This document shows, piece by piece, positions 11,318-22,777 of a stretch of DNA of 64,000 bases (positions within the stretch are counted from its first letter, which is position 1; every line of letters starts with the position of its first letter). Origin of the DNA: Allacma fusca (lineage: Eukaryota > Arthropoda > Collembola > Symphypleona > Sminthuridae); assembly GCA_947179485.1 (NCBI GenBank), contig OX359246.1, forward strand, positions 70,707,508-70,771,507. The letters are read 5' to 3'. The notes under the pieces were generated by a model that did no database searches, had not been told where the DNA came from, and saw only the letters and a program-made list of their open reading frames with translations. The position numbers and the translations under genes were made by a program.

Positions 11318-12204
11318 GGTGAAAGGAAATTTGTATGTCCAAGTGTATTTGATTCCGTGGTAAATGTCATTGGCTGGGTAACCCTTAACTCTATCAGCCC
11401 TGGCAATGTATTATTTTCAATCCTGAAATATATAATTTTTTGTGAATACGCATTATTCAAATTTATGCTACAAATGATCACGTTGCTTAGAATTTCGAAT
11501 GTGAAGCTTATCTATAGTGTGTTACCTCTTTTGAGCTGAATATGTTTTGTAAATTTTGTATTTTAAAGCTCGATTGTAATGTTTTATTTACTGATAGTTT
11601 TACACTTGACGCCTCTTTCTGAAAATGCAATGTTCAAGCAACTTATTGCTACATTTACACATTGTATGGTCACTACATTTTAATGATTGTATGAACAATG
11701 TAAAAGCAAAAATTTGTATTATTAATGATTGAAATGTCAAGAATGCCCAGGTTTTGGTAGGGGGGTAGGAAGTGGTGTGGGTACCAACAAATAAATAATA
11801 ATATAATAATTATGCAATTAATAATTAATTAAAAATTATTATTATTAATTATTATAATAATAATTATGTTCAACAACCAACTAGAACTCTGCCTTGCAAA
11901 ATAGGAAATACTTACAATCCACTGAAAACACACTTCTTTTTGTTTCATGGAGCAAAATAGTTCCATTAATTTTTGTATAACACAGACTCACATATGTATG
12001 TACATATTTGAAGTAATAAGGTACAAACTTGATGGCATAAGTTCATTTTATTCCAAACTCAATTTATGAATGACAGACCGTCTGTGAAAAAATAGCATGG
12101 TCAGAAACACTACAATTTTCTGCATCTTTGCTCCTCAAGATGAATTATTTCCCAAACGTTGATCTGTTCTTGTCATGACTGCAATTCTCAGTGCCGAGAC
12201 ATGA
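11318..12204. other. Gene-free stretch with an AT inverted-repeat patch
   Basis: No gene is supported. At 11,788-11,868 there is an (AAT)n/(ATT)n-rich palindromic patch. Confidence 0.5.
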
Positions 12205-12212
12205 CCCGTAAT

Positions 12213-12379
12213 CAGGGGTGGATTTATGGGGTGGCCCACCCTGACCCACCCAATTTACACAAAATTTAGGGCCAGGGTTAAAAAAAATTATCGAAGGCCC
12301 TCAGATTTTTAGTTGAGTCCCACAAAGCCATTTTGAGGCTTATTGCCAGGGTAAAAATTATTTTATTAATCCACCCCTG
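12213..12379. mobile_element. Short hAT-like MITE (167 bp)
   Basis: The left end CAGGGGTGGATT matches the complement of the right end AATCCACCCCTG exactly. Flanking 8-mers CCCGTAAT (12205-12212) and ACCGTATT (12380-12387) agree at six of eight positions, consistent with an aged 8-bp hAT target duplication. There is no coding capacity. Confidence 0.7.
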
Positions 12380-12387
12380 ACCGTATT

Positions 12388-12755
12388 AATTTGGAAATTA
12401 CTTGGGATAGGGTTTATCAGAATATGACGAGAGATTACAAAAGGAGACGGGAAGACGTAAACTTTCTCAGTTTTTACATCACGTTTTTAAAGTATGTCTC
12501 CGTAATACTATTCTGTTAGGAGTAGGAGAGAAGGGTTTGATGAGAAAAAATTTACATTCCGATTTCATACAAAACTTCAAGCAAGGATTTTGAAAATGTT
12601 GTGCACTTTTTCTGAATTACCATGTCATAGGGCAGGACGTCTTTCCGCAAAATATTACAATCTGACATTCAGTGCCCCGCAAAAACTAATAATCCATAAA
12701 CTAATCTAATAACAATGGTTACTTCCTTAAAATTGACTTAATTAAAAATTTAATT
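12388..12755. other. Gene-free stretch left of the retrotransposon
   Basis: AT-rich sequence with no recognisable feature up to the target duplication TAACC. Confidence 0.4.
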
Positions 12756-12760
12756 TAACC

Positions 12761-13152
12761 TGTTTACGCCAACATGAGCAATGACCAGTTAAATGTAAAT
12801 ATACACTTTGCTTACCTGATAATTAACATTAACGCAGGGAACCCAGATCTCCCTTATCTTATCAACTTGACCTGCAGTGAACCCGCACTACCAGCGGGGA
12901 ACCCTCTGCTATTTATTTACTTAAGTAACCTAATCATAAACTACTAAAACATTCCAATGTACAAGGAAGCTACCTCTAATGACTCTTCTCTCAGCAGCCA
13001 AGCAAACCACTTGCCCATCATTCTTAAACTTAAAATAAAGTTATATTTAATTTTGGCTACAAACGTCTCAGTTTCCCCATTCACTGCATCTTATTATTCC
13101 CACTACTCAATCTCATGGTGCATACATCCACAGCCATAACATCAGGCAAACA
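12761..13152 (+). repeat. 5' LTR
   Basis: TG...CA ended, 392 bp. A candidate polyadenylation signal AATAAA lies at 13034-13039, so the R region probably ends shortly after it. Confidence 0.93.
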
Positions 13153-13153
13153 T

Positions 13154-13171
13154 TGGTCCTTCGAACGTAAG
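13154..13171 (+). promoter_or_regulatory. Primer-binding site
   Basis: TGGTCCTTCGAACG begins two bases after the left LTR. It begins with TGG, as expected for pairing with a tRNA 3' CCA end. I cannot name the tRNA with confidence. Confidence 0.6.
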
Positions 13172-13235
13172 TGGTGTGAACCAGCGCCAGTTTTTTGAGT
13201 TTTCGGAGTGAAGTGCTGCAAAAATTGTGTGCGGA

Positions 13236-16200
13236 ATGGCAGATCCCAAGAACAGCTTCCGAGGCCTCAAGGGAGCCCTCACAAGATACAAGAAAGCAAT
13301 CCAGGACTTCGACATCAATAATGTCACCCGAGCCAACCACAACACATACCTCAAGAACATTGAGGGACTCAAGTCCAAAATTGACGATGTATTCCAAGAG
13401 CTGTTGGCTCTATGCAAAGACCAGAAAGACATTGACCAGGTCGAGGCGGACATCAACCCAGTCCTTGACGAAATTGTCGACCTGGAGAACAAGCTGGACG
13501 AGTGGGACACGACAATAGCAGAGAAGGAGTCAAAAAAGGAAGAGCAAGCCGCACTTAAACGCATAGAAGCTCAAGTGCAAGCACAGGCTGCGACTGCCGC
13601 TGCAGCAGGATCAACGCCGCCCGTGGTCACTCAACCCCCATCACAGAGACCAAAGCTTCCCACACTGGCCCTGCCGAAATTCTCTGGCTCATTTGAAGAC
13701 TGGCTGCATTTCCGCGATAGATTTATCCAGTCGGTCCACTCCCGCACAGATCTATCCGACGCAGAGAAGCTTCAATATCTACTAGCATCCCTGGAAGGCC
13801 CCGCCGCCGAAACCATCAAGTCACTTCCGATCAATAATGCAAATTATCAACCCGCCTGGAACCAGCTCAAGCAACAATACGAGCACACCAGGGAGCTCAT
13901 TTACCGCCACGTAAGCTGTATCCTGGATCATCCACAAGTGAGTGACCTCACAGCAACGACCCTTCAAGCCCTCCTAGCCACCACAACGAATGCGCTAAGC
14001 GCAATTGAAGCCCTGAAGATGAAGCCTACGGAAGGGGAGGACATCATTGTGACCATCGTAGTTAGGAAGTTGGACCCCCGCACCCGGCTGAGGTTCCATC
14101 AATCGCTACCGGACACCGCCATGCCTAAGTGGGACATTCTCACAGCCTTCCTTCGCAAGGAAATTGCAGACTTGTCATCCGCCACCCACCAAGTAGCACC
14201 GGTTTCTTCGCACTCCGGCGGGGACCACCGCAAGTCCACCCCTACCTCAATCCCGGCCAAAGGTAATAACAAACCGACATGTCAATTTTGCAAGGGGGAC
14301 CACCTCAACTATACCTGCCCTAAGCTAACTGACACCCCTCCAGCTGACAGAAGAACCTTCATCGGCCAGCATAAAGTATGCTCCAATTGCCTACGGGTCG
14401 GCCACTTCTGGAAAAAATGCCCATCATCAGCGTCCTGTAGGGAGTGCAAGCAAAAGCACCACAGCCTTTTGCACGTAGCTTTCAACCCAAAGAAGGTCGA
14501 ACGACCAACAACAACAACCTCACTCACGGAAACATCGCAACCGTCCATGAAGCTGAAGCCAACGGCCATGGTAAAGGTCATGGGCCAGGGTGACCAACAC
14601 TTGGACTGCCGCGTCCTGCTGGACAACTGCAGCGATGAATCCTTCATCTCCTCCTCCCTGGTCACCAGGCTTGGTCTTAAACGCCAACGACTAGCCACCC
14701 CACAGAATGTGCAGGCACTTCAAGGAGTGGGAGTAGCTACAATCACTGAGGCCGCTCAAATCAAGCTCACCTCACGTTACAACCCTACAACCATCATTTC
14801 TGTGGTCGCACTCATTGTGAAGTCCATAGGCGGACAGTACCCCCACGCACCCCTGGACACGAAGGACTGGTCCCACATTCCTGCAGAAGGCTTGGCTGAC
14901 CCCAGCTTCCACAACCCCGGACCAGTAAGCATCCTCCTCGCAACGGACATCTACCACGATGTCATTAACCAAGGCCTCCTCAAAGGCAGCAAAGACCACC
15001 CAACAGCGCAATTCTCCACACTCGGTTGGCTCATTGGGGGCGGACGGTCCAGTGTAAAACCAGGCACTACACAGTGCAATCTAACCTCATGCACACTAGA
15101 AAAAGACATGGCTCGATTCTGGACAGTGGAGGACTGCACTACCTCTAAAAGGATCCTCACCACAGAAGAACGAGCCTGTGAACAACACTTCACCGAAACC
15201 ACGACAAGGGAACCCGACGGAGCCTTCCAGGTGCGTCTCCCATTTAAAGACAACTCCCCTCCCTTAGGAAATTCTCTCTACATGGCGACAAAGCGTTTCC
15301 ACAATCTGGAGCAGAAGCTTGCACGCCAGCCCGAGCTCCGCAAGCAATATATTGCAGCCATGGAAGATCTCATCTGTCACCGACACTTGGAGCCAGTCCC
15401 GCAACAAAGCCGAGCAATACCCGACGCCCACAGCTACTTCCTCCCCCACCACGCAGTCCTGAAAAGCAGTAGCTCCACAACCAAGCTGCGAGTAGTGTAC
15501 GATGCCAGCGCACGGACCACCACTGGAACGTCCCTGAACGAGAAGTTAATGGTGGGCCCAGTCCTGCAGGAGGACCTCTTTACCATATTGACCCGGTGGA
15601 GATGGTGGCTAGTAAGCCTCTCAGCGGACATCAAGCAGATGTTTCTCTACATCCGCGTACATCCAGACGACCGCAGCTTCCTCCGACTACTGTGGAGAAA
15701 GAGCCCACAGGACACACTGAAGTGGTTCCAACTCAAAAAAGTAACCTTTGGCACCGCAAGTGCATCACATCAGGCAGTCCGATCACTACAGCAACTAGCA
15801 GAGGATCACCAGGACGAGTTCCCGCAAGCCGCATCCGTGCTCAAGCGCGACTTCTACGTCGACGACTGCCTCACGGGAGCCAACACAGTAGAAGAAGCTA
15901 AGTATCTGCAACAACAGTTACAGTCGTTGGCAGAGAAAGGCACATTCGTCCTTCGCAAGTGGACCTCCTCATCCCAAGAAGTCCTGAAGAATCTGCCTGA
16001 GTCACTGTGTGACTTCAACCCACTCAGCCTCAACACGGATGGAGCCAGCAAGGCACTCGGCCTCATTTGGAGCGCCTCCTCTGACCACTTCCGGTTCGAA
16101 ATTAGGACACCCACGGCTACTAAAATGACCAAGCGGACCATCCTGGCTGAAATAGCCCGAGTCTTCGATCCACTGGGATTTCTCGCCCCCGTCACAATCC

Positions 16201-18566
16201 GAGCCAAGCTCATAATGCAGCAGCTCTGGAAGGCCGAAACGGAATGGGACGCGACCCCGCCAAAAGACATTCTACGGTCATGGTCGGAGTACCAAAAGGA
16301 GCTCCTTCAGATCCAAAACCTGCGCATCCCTAAATGCATCACCATGCCCCAAGCAACCGAAATTCAGGTCCATGCGTTCTCCGACGCCTCCGAAAAAGCC
16401 TACGCCGCGGCAATATATCTGCGGACCATCTCAACTAACTCCGTCCAAGTCCGACTTATTGCATCCAAGAACAGGGTGGCTCCAATAAAACCCCTCTCAC
16501 TACCGCGACTGGAGCTATGTGGAGCTCTAATGGCCGCAACCCTAGCTCAAGCAATCACTAACGCACTACCCTTCCCGTCACCAGTCATCTTTGGCTGGAC
16601 TGATTCCACCATCGTCTTAGCGTGGATCAAAGGAGACCCACAAAGATGGAAGACGTTCGAGAGAAACCGCGTTGTCCAAATCCAGGACAGCATACAGGGA
16701 GCCAACTGGAGCCACGTCCCAGGACTACAGAATCCAGCAGATCTACCTTCAAGGGGTATCCCAGCTGCGGACCTCAGCAGCAATTCCCTCTGGTTCAACG
16801 GCCCCCAATTCCTACACAGTGGCCACATCCATCCCCAGCCAGTTCCATCACAAAGCGACCAGGTCCGAAATGACTCCCATACGCTTCCCACGCATATCCC
16901 AGAAGATTCCCTCGTAACCCTTTTGACCACTAACGACACAACCACAGAGGCCCAGTTGAACGACCGTTTACGGAATTACTCTTCCTGGCCCCGACTTCGA
17001 AGACACGTAGCCCATTGGATCCGTCTATGGCAATGGCACACCAGCAAGTTCAATAAGCTACAGCTACCAACCAGAGGAATCCTCACAACATCCGAGCTAC
17101 AACAAGCTGAACGGGGAATCATCCGATTTCTCCAGCAGCAGCATTACCCCCACGAGATCAAGCAGCTGAAAAGTAAGCAAAAGCTTCATCGTAAGTCCCC
17201 GGTATTGGCACTCATGCCCTTCCTCGACCAACAGGGACTCCTCAGGGTGGGCGGCAGACTACGTCAGGCTGACCTCGCATACAACCGCAAGCACCCAATC
17301 CTGTTACCACGGCATCACGTAACCGACCTCATCATCCTACAACATCATTTACGAGCGAAGCACGGAGGTATGCAGCTCACTCTCTCCCTAATTCAGGAAT
17401 CCTTTTGGATCATCCGAGGCAAGAGCCTCGTCCGACGTATTATCCGAGCCTGCAAAACATGCGTCCTACACCGTGCCCAGCAGCCACAACAGCTCATGGC
17501 CGACCTACCCGCCTCAAGAGTGGCCCCATCCCGCCCCTTTACTCACGTAGGAGTCGACTTCGCCGGACCTTTCATCCTCAGGGACTCCTATTCTAGAAGC
17601 AGCAAGACCCATAAAGCGTATATGTGTGTATACGTATGCTTCTCCTGTAAAGCCGTCCACCTGGAAATGGTAAGCAGCCTCACCACAGAGGCCTTCCTCG
17701 CATCCTTCCGAAGGTTCTCCAGCTCTCGGGGACTGCCATCCGTGCTCCACAGTGACAATGGCACCAACTTCGTGGGTGCAAAAAGGGAGCTCAGCAAAGT
17801 TTGGGACTTCTACCTGCAGGAAGAGGCACAAGGGAAAATCACAGCAACCCTGGCTGAACTGAAAGTGGAGTGGAGAATGAATCCACCAGCAGCCCCTCAC
17901 ATGGGCGGCCTATGGGAGGCCGCGGTGAAATCCGCCAAAACTCACATTCAGAAGGTCATCGGACTGACCCCACTCAATTTCGAGGAGTATACTACACTAC
18001 TGAAGGAAGTTGAGGCCTGCCTCAACTCAAGACCAATCTGCCCCGTGACCTCCGACCCAGCCGACCTGGAGGCTCTAACCCCAGGACACTTCCTCGTAGG
18101 AGCCCCATTGCTAGCCACCCCTGAGCATGACTGGCAGGATATCAAGTCTAACCGACTCTCCCGTTGGCAAAGAACCCAGCAACTAAAGCAACAATTTTGG
18201 ACCAGGTGGCAACAAGAGTACCTCCAGCAACTACAGCGGAGGACCAAATGGAAGACCTCAGAACCGAACCTGGAGGAAGGAGACATGGTCGTCGTACGGG
18301 ATGACCACTGCCCACCACAGAAGTGGAAGCTAGCCAGGATAGTCAACCTCCATCCTAACCCAGCAGATGAACAGCTCCTTGTCCGCTCCGTAACTGTGAG
18401 GACCAAAGACGGTCTCATGAAAAGACCCATCACCAGATTAGTGCTGCTCCCTAAAAACCCGGACTTGACCCAGGTGGCCACACACCCGTTGGAACTACCC
18501 AGTCCAGCACTGCCAGAGGACACCGCAAGCAGACCTGCAGGTTACGCGGGAGCGAAAGCTCTGTAA
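13236..18566 (+). CDS. BEL/Pao Gag-Pol polyprotein
   Basis: A single uninterrupted 1776-residue frame from the ATG at 13236. In order it shows: a coiled N-terminal Gag part; a DUF1759-like Gag domain (LPKFSGSFEDWLHF, about residue 150); two or three CCHC-like knuckles (about 348-410); an aspartic-protease-like segment (LLDNCSDESFI, about 460); reverse transcriptase starting near 750 with YVDD at about 874; RNase H (HAFSDASE about 1046, later GWTDST); an HHCC integrase zinc site (about 1360-1395); the DDE integrase core (VGVDFAGPF about 1439, HSDNGTNF about 1505, GGLWEAAVK about 1557); and a C-terminal DUF5641-like module (about 1680-1740). The order PR-RT-RH-IN is that of BEL/Pao elements. 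The polyprotein packages and reverse-transcribes its own RNA in cytoplasmic particles and inserts the cDNA. Oddity: the protease site reads D-N-C where D-S/T-G is usual. There is no envelope frame. Confidence 0.95.
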   Translation: MADPKNSFRGLKGALTRYKKAIQDFDINNVTRANHNTYLKNIEGLKSKIDDVFQELLALCKDQKDIDQVEADINPVLDEIVDLENKLDEWDTTIAEKESKKEEQAALKRIEAQVQAQAATAAAAGSTPPVVTQPPSQRPKLPTLALPKFSGSFEDWLHFRDRFIQSVHSRTDLSDAEKLQYLLASLEGPAAETIKSLPINNANYQPAWNQLKQQYEHTRELIYRHVSCILDHPQVSDLTATTLQALLATTTNALSAIEALKMKPTEGEDIIVTIVVRKLDPRTRLRFHQSLPDTAMPKWDILTAFLRKEIADLSSATHQVAPVSSHSGGDHRKSTPTSIPAKGNNKPTCQFCKGDHLNYTCPKLTDTPPADRRTFIGQHKVCSNCLRVGHFWKKCPSSASCRECKQKHHSLLHVAFNPKKVERPTTTTSLTETSQPSMKLKPTAMVKVMGQGDQHLDCRVLLDNCSDESFISSSLVTRLGLKRQRLATPQNVQALQGVGVATITEAAQIKLTSRYNPTTIISVVALIVKSIGGQYPHAPLDTKDWSHIPAEGLADPSFHNPGPVSILLATDIYHDVINQGLLKGSKDHPTAQFSTLGWLIGGGRSSVKPGTTQCNLTSCTLEKDMARFWTVEDCTTSKRILTTEERACEQHFTETTTREPDGAFQVRLPFKDNSPPLGNSLYMATKRFHNLEQKLARQPELRKQYIAAMEDLICHRHLEPVPQQSRAIPDAHSYFLPHHAVLKSSSSTTKLRVVYDASARTTTGTSLNEKLMVGPVLQEDLFTILTRWRWWLVSLSADIKQMFLYIRVHPDDRSFLRLLWRKSPQDTLKWFQLKKVTFGTASASHQAVRSLQQLAEDHQDEFPQAASVLKRDFYVDDCLTGANTVEEAKYLQQQLQSLAEKGTFVLRKWTSSSQEVLKNLPESLCDFNPLSLNTDGASKALGLIWSASSDHFRFEIRTPTATKMTKRTILAEIARVFDPLGFLAPVTIRAKLIMQQLWKAETEWDATPPKDILRSWSEYQKELLQIQNLRIPKCITMPQATEIQVHAFSDASEKAYAAAIYLRTISTNSVQVRLIASKNRVAPIKPLSLPRLELCGALMAATLAQAITNALPFPSPVIFGWTDSTIVLAWIKGDPQRWKTFERNRVVQIQDSIQGANWSHVPGLQNPADLPSRGIPAADLSSNSLWFNGPQFLHSGHIHPQPVPSQSDQVRNDSHTLPTHIPEDSLVTLLTTNDTTTEAQLNDRLRNYSSWPRLRRHVAHWIRLWQWHTSKFNKLQLPTRGILTTSELQQAERGIIRFLQQQHYPHEIKQLKSKQKLHRKSPVLALMPFLDQQGLLRVGGRLRQADLAYNRKHPILLPRHHVTDLIILQHHLRAKHGGMQLTLSLIQESFWIIRGKSLVRRIIRACKTCVLHRAQQPQQLMADLPASRVAPSRPFTHVGVDFAGPFILRDSYSRSSKTHKAYMCVYVCFSCKAVHLEMVSSLTTEAFLASFRRFSSSRGLPSVLHSDNGTNFVGAKRELSKVWDFYLQEEAQGKITATLAELKVEWRMNPPAAPHMGGLWEAAVKSAKTHIQKVIGLTPLNFEEYTTLLKEVEACLNSRPICPVTSDPADLEALTPGHFLVGAPLLATPEHDWQDIKSNRLSRWQRTQQLKQQFWTRWQQEYLQQLQRRTKWKTSEPNLEEGDMVVVRDDHCPPQKWKLARIVNLHPNPADEQLLVRSVTVRTKDGLMKRPITRLVLLPKNPDLTQVATHPLELPSPALPEDTASRPAGYAGAKAL

Positions 18567-18702
18567 GCCGAAAGGCCGCTTCCTGCAGTGGATGCTACGG
18601 GAACCGGGTGGAAACCAGACCCGCAACAGTATCAACACTCATCGGTGTAGCTCCGTTATTTTTTTCCAATTCCCATGTTCTTTAGAAAATATATCTAATA
18701 TA

Positions 18703-18718
18703 TTTTGGTGGGCGGAAT
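18703..18718 (+). promoter_or_regulatory. Polypurine tract
   Basis: A GGTGGGCGGAA purine run ends two bases before the right LTR, the expected place for the plus-strand primer. Confidence 0.6.
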
Positions 18719-19110
18719 TGTTTACGCCAACATGAGCAATGACCAGTTAAATGTAAATATACACTTTGCTTACCTGATAATTAACATTAACGCAGGGAAC
18801 CCAGATCTCCCTTATCTTATCAACTTGACCTGCAGTGAACCCGCACTACCAGCGGGGAACCCTCTGCTATTTATTTACTTAAGTAACCTAATCATAAACT
18901 ACTAAAACATTCCAATGTACAAGGAAGCTACCTCTAATGACTCTTCTCTCAGCAGCCAAGCAAACCACTTGCCCATCATTCTTAAACTTAAAATAAAGTT
19001 ATATTTAATTTTGGCTACAAACGTCTCAGTTTCCCCATTCACTGCATCTTATTATTCCCACTACTCAATCTCATGGTGCATACATCCACAGCCATAACAT
19101 CAGGCAAACA
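18719..19110 (+). repeat. 3' LTR
   Basis: 392 bp, same ends as the left LTR and no difference seen on reading both. The polyadenylation signal copy is at 18992-18997. Confidence 0.93.
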
Positions 19111-19134
19111 TAACCCTTATTGTTATTATTTTAA

Positions 19135-19332
19135 TTGTATTTCTTTAAGCAGAAATACAATTTGAAAACTATTGAAGTTATTGGACTATTAATTGGAGCT
19201 CGTGGAACTATTTTTGAACATTTTGAACAATTTAGACAACGATTTAATTTATCTAAACAGCTTATAAACGATGTAATTATTACCACAATTCGTGGATCTT
19301 ACAGGATAGCATTTCATCACTTGTACAATTAG
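19135..19332 (+). pseudogene. Possible retroelement C-terminal fragment
   Basis: A 65-codon frame ending at a stop contains LLIGARGTI followed by a basic FEQFRQRFNL stretch and GSYRIAFHHLYN. The G-A-R-G-T/S-I phrase with a downstream short helical tail is the kind of sequence found at the C-terminus of some non-LTR reverse-transcriptase proteins; this is from memory of the pattern and uncertain. It lies directly beside the BEL/Pao insertion, which may have landed in this older relic. No upstream polymerase domains are present. Confidence 0.3.
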
Positions 19333-20954
19333 TATGTTTATAACCAAGTTTATAACAAATATTTTTTGTGTTAAAAATGTTTGAAATTATTATGTACTGT
19401 GTCGTAAGGCAAATACTATTGTGGTATCAGTGAAATAAATTATTTCTTTCTCTCTCAACATTTTTATTTTAGGTGTACATGGGATAATTTTATAAGGGTC
19501 AAAAAATAAGGCCTGTCCCTTGGGTATTCTTTATGGTTTATATAGCTAGAGTTTAGTGTAGTTAGTCCCAACACTGATAAACAGACTACTGGACATGATC
19601 AATTGAAAAGTACATGGTTCTTCAAAACATTTTAATTTTATTATGAAAAAAATTGATTCCCTTATTTTGCAGCAAATTTTCTTCCAGACTTTTTAAAATT
19701 TGTTGTAACTCAATAGAACTTGGTCCCTCCGACTTGTTAGGTTTGTGATTAATTCATCTGAGGTCAAGGTATCACCAATCATTGTAAATTGAAACAAATA
19801 TTGAGGCACTAACAGTTTATGTATTTTTCGATTTATGAAGTTGATTTGCCATTTCAAATTTGAATTGCCAATTACAAACATTGTGTGACTGCGAAATTAG
19901 AATTGACTTTCTCAACCCAATTAACTGATATTTATCTGGTATTTAAAAAAATGAAATGTCACATCTTCTAAACCTAGAATTAAATTGATTTACTTGGGCT
20001 GATTAAATTCAATTTTCAAAGTCGACCCATTTGCTACTCAAGCTCTTTGGTCTGTTCCAATGGATGGAAAAGGCCATGCACTTCTAAACCAGTAAATCTA
20101 CTGGAGAATGTTCCTTGGACAAAAATTGTGGAACAGATCTAGAGGAATGGTTCTACACTTGAACCATGTCTGACCAAAAATGAAAGAGCAGATTGAACCA
20201 TTCCGCCAATCAGTTCAATGATTCTTTGATAGCTCTATTTGAAATCAGTAAAATTTTGATAGTATTTAGTATTCTAAAATATGAGATTTAGTTGGTGCCT
20301 TCTGTGCAAACTTGTTCTTTTAAAAAAAAATTGGAACAAAAATTAAAAGTTCTATATTTTGCATGCTTATACATTATATGAGCTAACTAACGAAAAATAA
20401 TGTGTAACCCCATACATATGTACATACATACGTTTGTATGTGGCCAATAGCAAAGTAACGAAAACTAATTTTAAAATGTTGTCCCCCCCACTTTTTTGGA
20501 CGTTCCGGAGTGCCTGGTCATTATAACACTTCGGAAATTACACATGCAATGTGCAAATTATTATTTCAAAACCGCAGTATTTTATAATATATGGTGTTGA
20601 ATGATTGCAACCTCGTTGAGGTTATAAATATTTTTTACGTATTTTCTAAATCCTTAATAAAACTTGATGTTTTAAACCACTCCCCATAAGTAATGAAGTA
20701 TGTCTATTGTTGGCTTTAGTGAATCAATAATAATGTTTTCTAAAACTGCATCGGTTTGATTGCGTTTTGAAAAACACCCTTATGCACGTTAAAGGACCAA
20801 TTTAACCAATTGAAATTAGTACAACATTTTACTTATTCATATCTAATGTAGCGACATAAACCAAAACCATAGCACTAAAAATACTCGCTAAGACATTTTC
20901 CAAAGCTTTTCTGCAAATGTGTCAAAATGTTTTCAAACTAATGTAAAAAATGTA
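19333..20954. other. Gene-free stretch
   Basis: AT-rich unique sequence with no supported gene or element. Confidence 0.5.
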
Positions 20955-21426
20955 ACAAATGGCTTCATTTCATACCACGATTTTGCCCGAAATGCTCAAT
21001 TTGCCCTCGAATGAAAATGCTCAAAATGCCATTGCATAATTTGCTAAATTGTGCTGTTCTCGTCATAAAACGAAAATTCCCAAAATGACGGGCATTTTCT
21101 AATTGACATATTCTACGTGTAATGAACTGTGAATGCAACTTAATCCGCCAAAATGCACAACAATTATAATTGACAATGGTAGGAAAATATGATTTTGTTG
21201 GCCCAGAAGTTTACAAACAAGGGTCTGCAAATTCTCCAAGCAAATAGTCGCAAATTATTAGGTGTATGCAATTATAACTGTAAAATGGAATGATCATGTA
21301 AATTTTATATTACAAAATACAGAATAATTCTCGTAATCCGTATTATGTATATTCTATCTGTATAAAGCGTGCACACGTGTTATTATTGAGTATTGTGGAA
21401 GTTGGATGAGTAACAAAATTATTTCA

Positions 21427-21452
21427 ATTATTATTATTATTATTACTACTAC
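21427..21452. repeat. (ATT)n microsatellite
   Basis: Run of TTA units changing to CTA units; a shorter version is present at the paralogous place near 28,705. Confidence 0.7.
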
Positions 21453-21801
21453 AATGCATGTACATAAATTCTGTCCCTAGGAAAGCATCAATTGATAACG
21501 GAAGGGAAGAATGATTCATAAATGCAGCCAATTGCATATCTGGCAGGACTGAATAAGTTTAATCTGCACTGCACGACTCAACAATAACGTATTGAGTCAT
21601 TTTTCAAAAGAAAGCTAGCGTGTATGTAAAATATTGATTTTCTGCATAAAATATTTAAAACGGGAAAACAATTGGTAAATTTATACTACAACCCAACTGT
21701 AAATTACTTCATACCATTGTATTTCAAAATATTAACTATACATACATGAACACCCCACTTGTTTTTCTAACTCAATGCCCTCACATGGGTAAACCGGGCA
21801 G

Positions 21802-22656
21802 TAGGGAAGCTCATGGGAACAGGACCAACCCGGGTATTTGGGTACAGGAACAGGAACAGGTCCAAAATGGGTACAGTTTAAAAGTTCCCAATTGTAACAG
21901 GAACAATACAGGTACTTTTATTTTGTACCCAGAAACCCGTGACCACAGTCACAAACAGGTACAGGAACGAAAGTCGTTCCTGTTTGTGTGTTCCCAATAG
22001 GAACAGGTCCACACTGTTGAATGACCCATATTTAAACGTGTGGACCCGGGTACTTTGAGGTTTTTAAACTTCAATCATTTCCAAAGCACCAATGAACGCT
22101 GGAAATGAATTTTGAGCATTCCAGTGCAATTACTGCAGGTAGGTTTTATTGTAATATAAAAGTAGTAATACAAATTATTTATTTATTTCTACAGGAAACA
22201 TTCGGAAGCATTTACGAAGATAAACTTAGCAGCAAAAAATCTTAAAAGTAAAGTTGCTTTTCCGCCCTTAAAAGTAATAAACAAGTTACGGTACAATATT
22301 TATTTTATAGTACAAAAATATGCAGAAACAATGAAATTATTTACTGAAAAAGCGAAAAAAAAATAGTAAAAAAAAGTTTAGCTTAAATTCATGTTTAAAC
22401 TAAAGTACCCGGGGACGCACCCGGGTACTTACATAACGTTTGGGAATGGGTACACGTTTTGGGTACTTTTCAGGAACGGGTACAATTTCAGGAACAGGTA
22501 CACGATTTTGGACTTGTGAACAGGTACAGGAACGGAAAATTTGTACCTGCAAAAGTTTAGCATAGGTACAGGAACATAAATTTTGTACCTGTATTTATGG
22601 GTTCGTGTTCAGGAACAGGAACAGGAACCAAGTTTTTGTACCTTTGCGCTTCCCTA
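21802..22656. mobile_element. hAT-like element with GGTACAGGAACAGG arrays (855 bp)
   Basis: Ends TAGGGAAGC and GCTTCCCTA are complements. A perfect 8-bp target duplication CCGGGCAG flanks it (21794-21801, 22657-22664). The paralogous copy has a single CCGGGCAG at 29076-29083 with both flanks joined, so this is a proven insertion. About 220 bp on the left and 260 bp on the right are arrays of GGTACAGG / GGAACAGG / GGGTAC words; about 330 bp in the middle is unrelated. There is no transposase. Confidence 0.92.
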
Positions 22657-22777
22657 CCGGGCAGAAAAAATGCAAGCACCGCATTTTTCCCATATGCTGT
22701 TGTATTTGCATAAAGCGAAAGTTTTGAACTATTCTTTCCTTTGGTGTAAATACAAATATTCCATAACATGCTTGGGC

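Larger units (their letters stand above)
12761..19110 (+). mobile_element. Complete BEL/Pao LTR retrotransposon (6350 bp)
   Basis: Two 392-bp direct LTRs (12761-13152 and 18719-19110), each opening TGTTTACGCC and closing CAGGCAAACA, bound one long Gag-Pol frame. The 5-bp target duplication TAACC is present at 12756-12760 and 19111-19115. A primer-binding site directly follows the left LTR and a purine-rich tract precedes the right LTR. I saw no difference between the two LTRs by eye, so the insertion looks young and the element may still be able to move. Base composition (about 50% G+C in the frame) contrasts with the AT-rich surroundings. Confidence 0.95.

Noticed and set aside
13142-18523. 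Minus-strand and off-frame open frames of 60-190 codons
   Set aside because: Shadows of the BEL/Pao Gag-Pol frame, which has all catalytic motifs.
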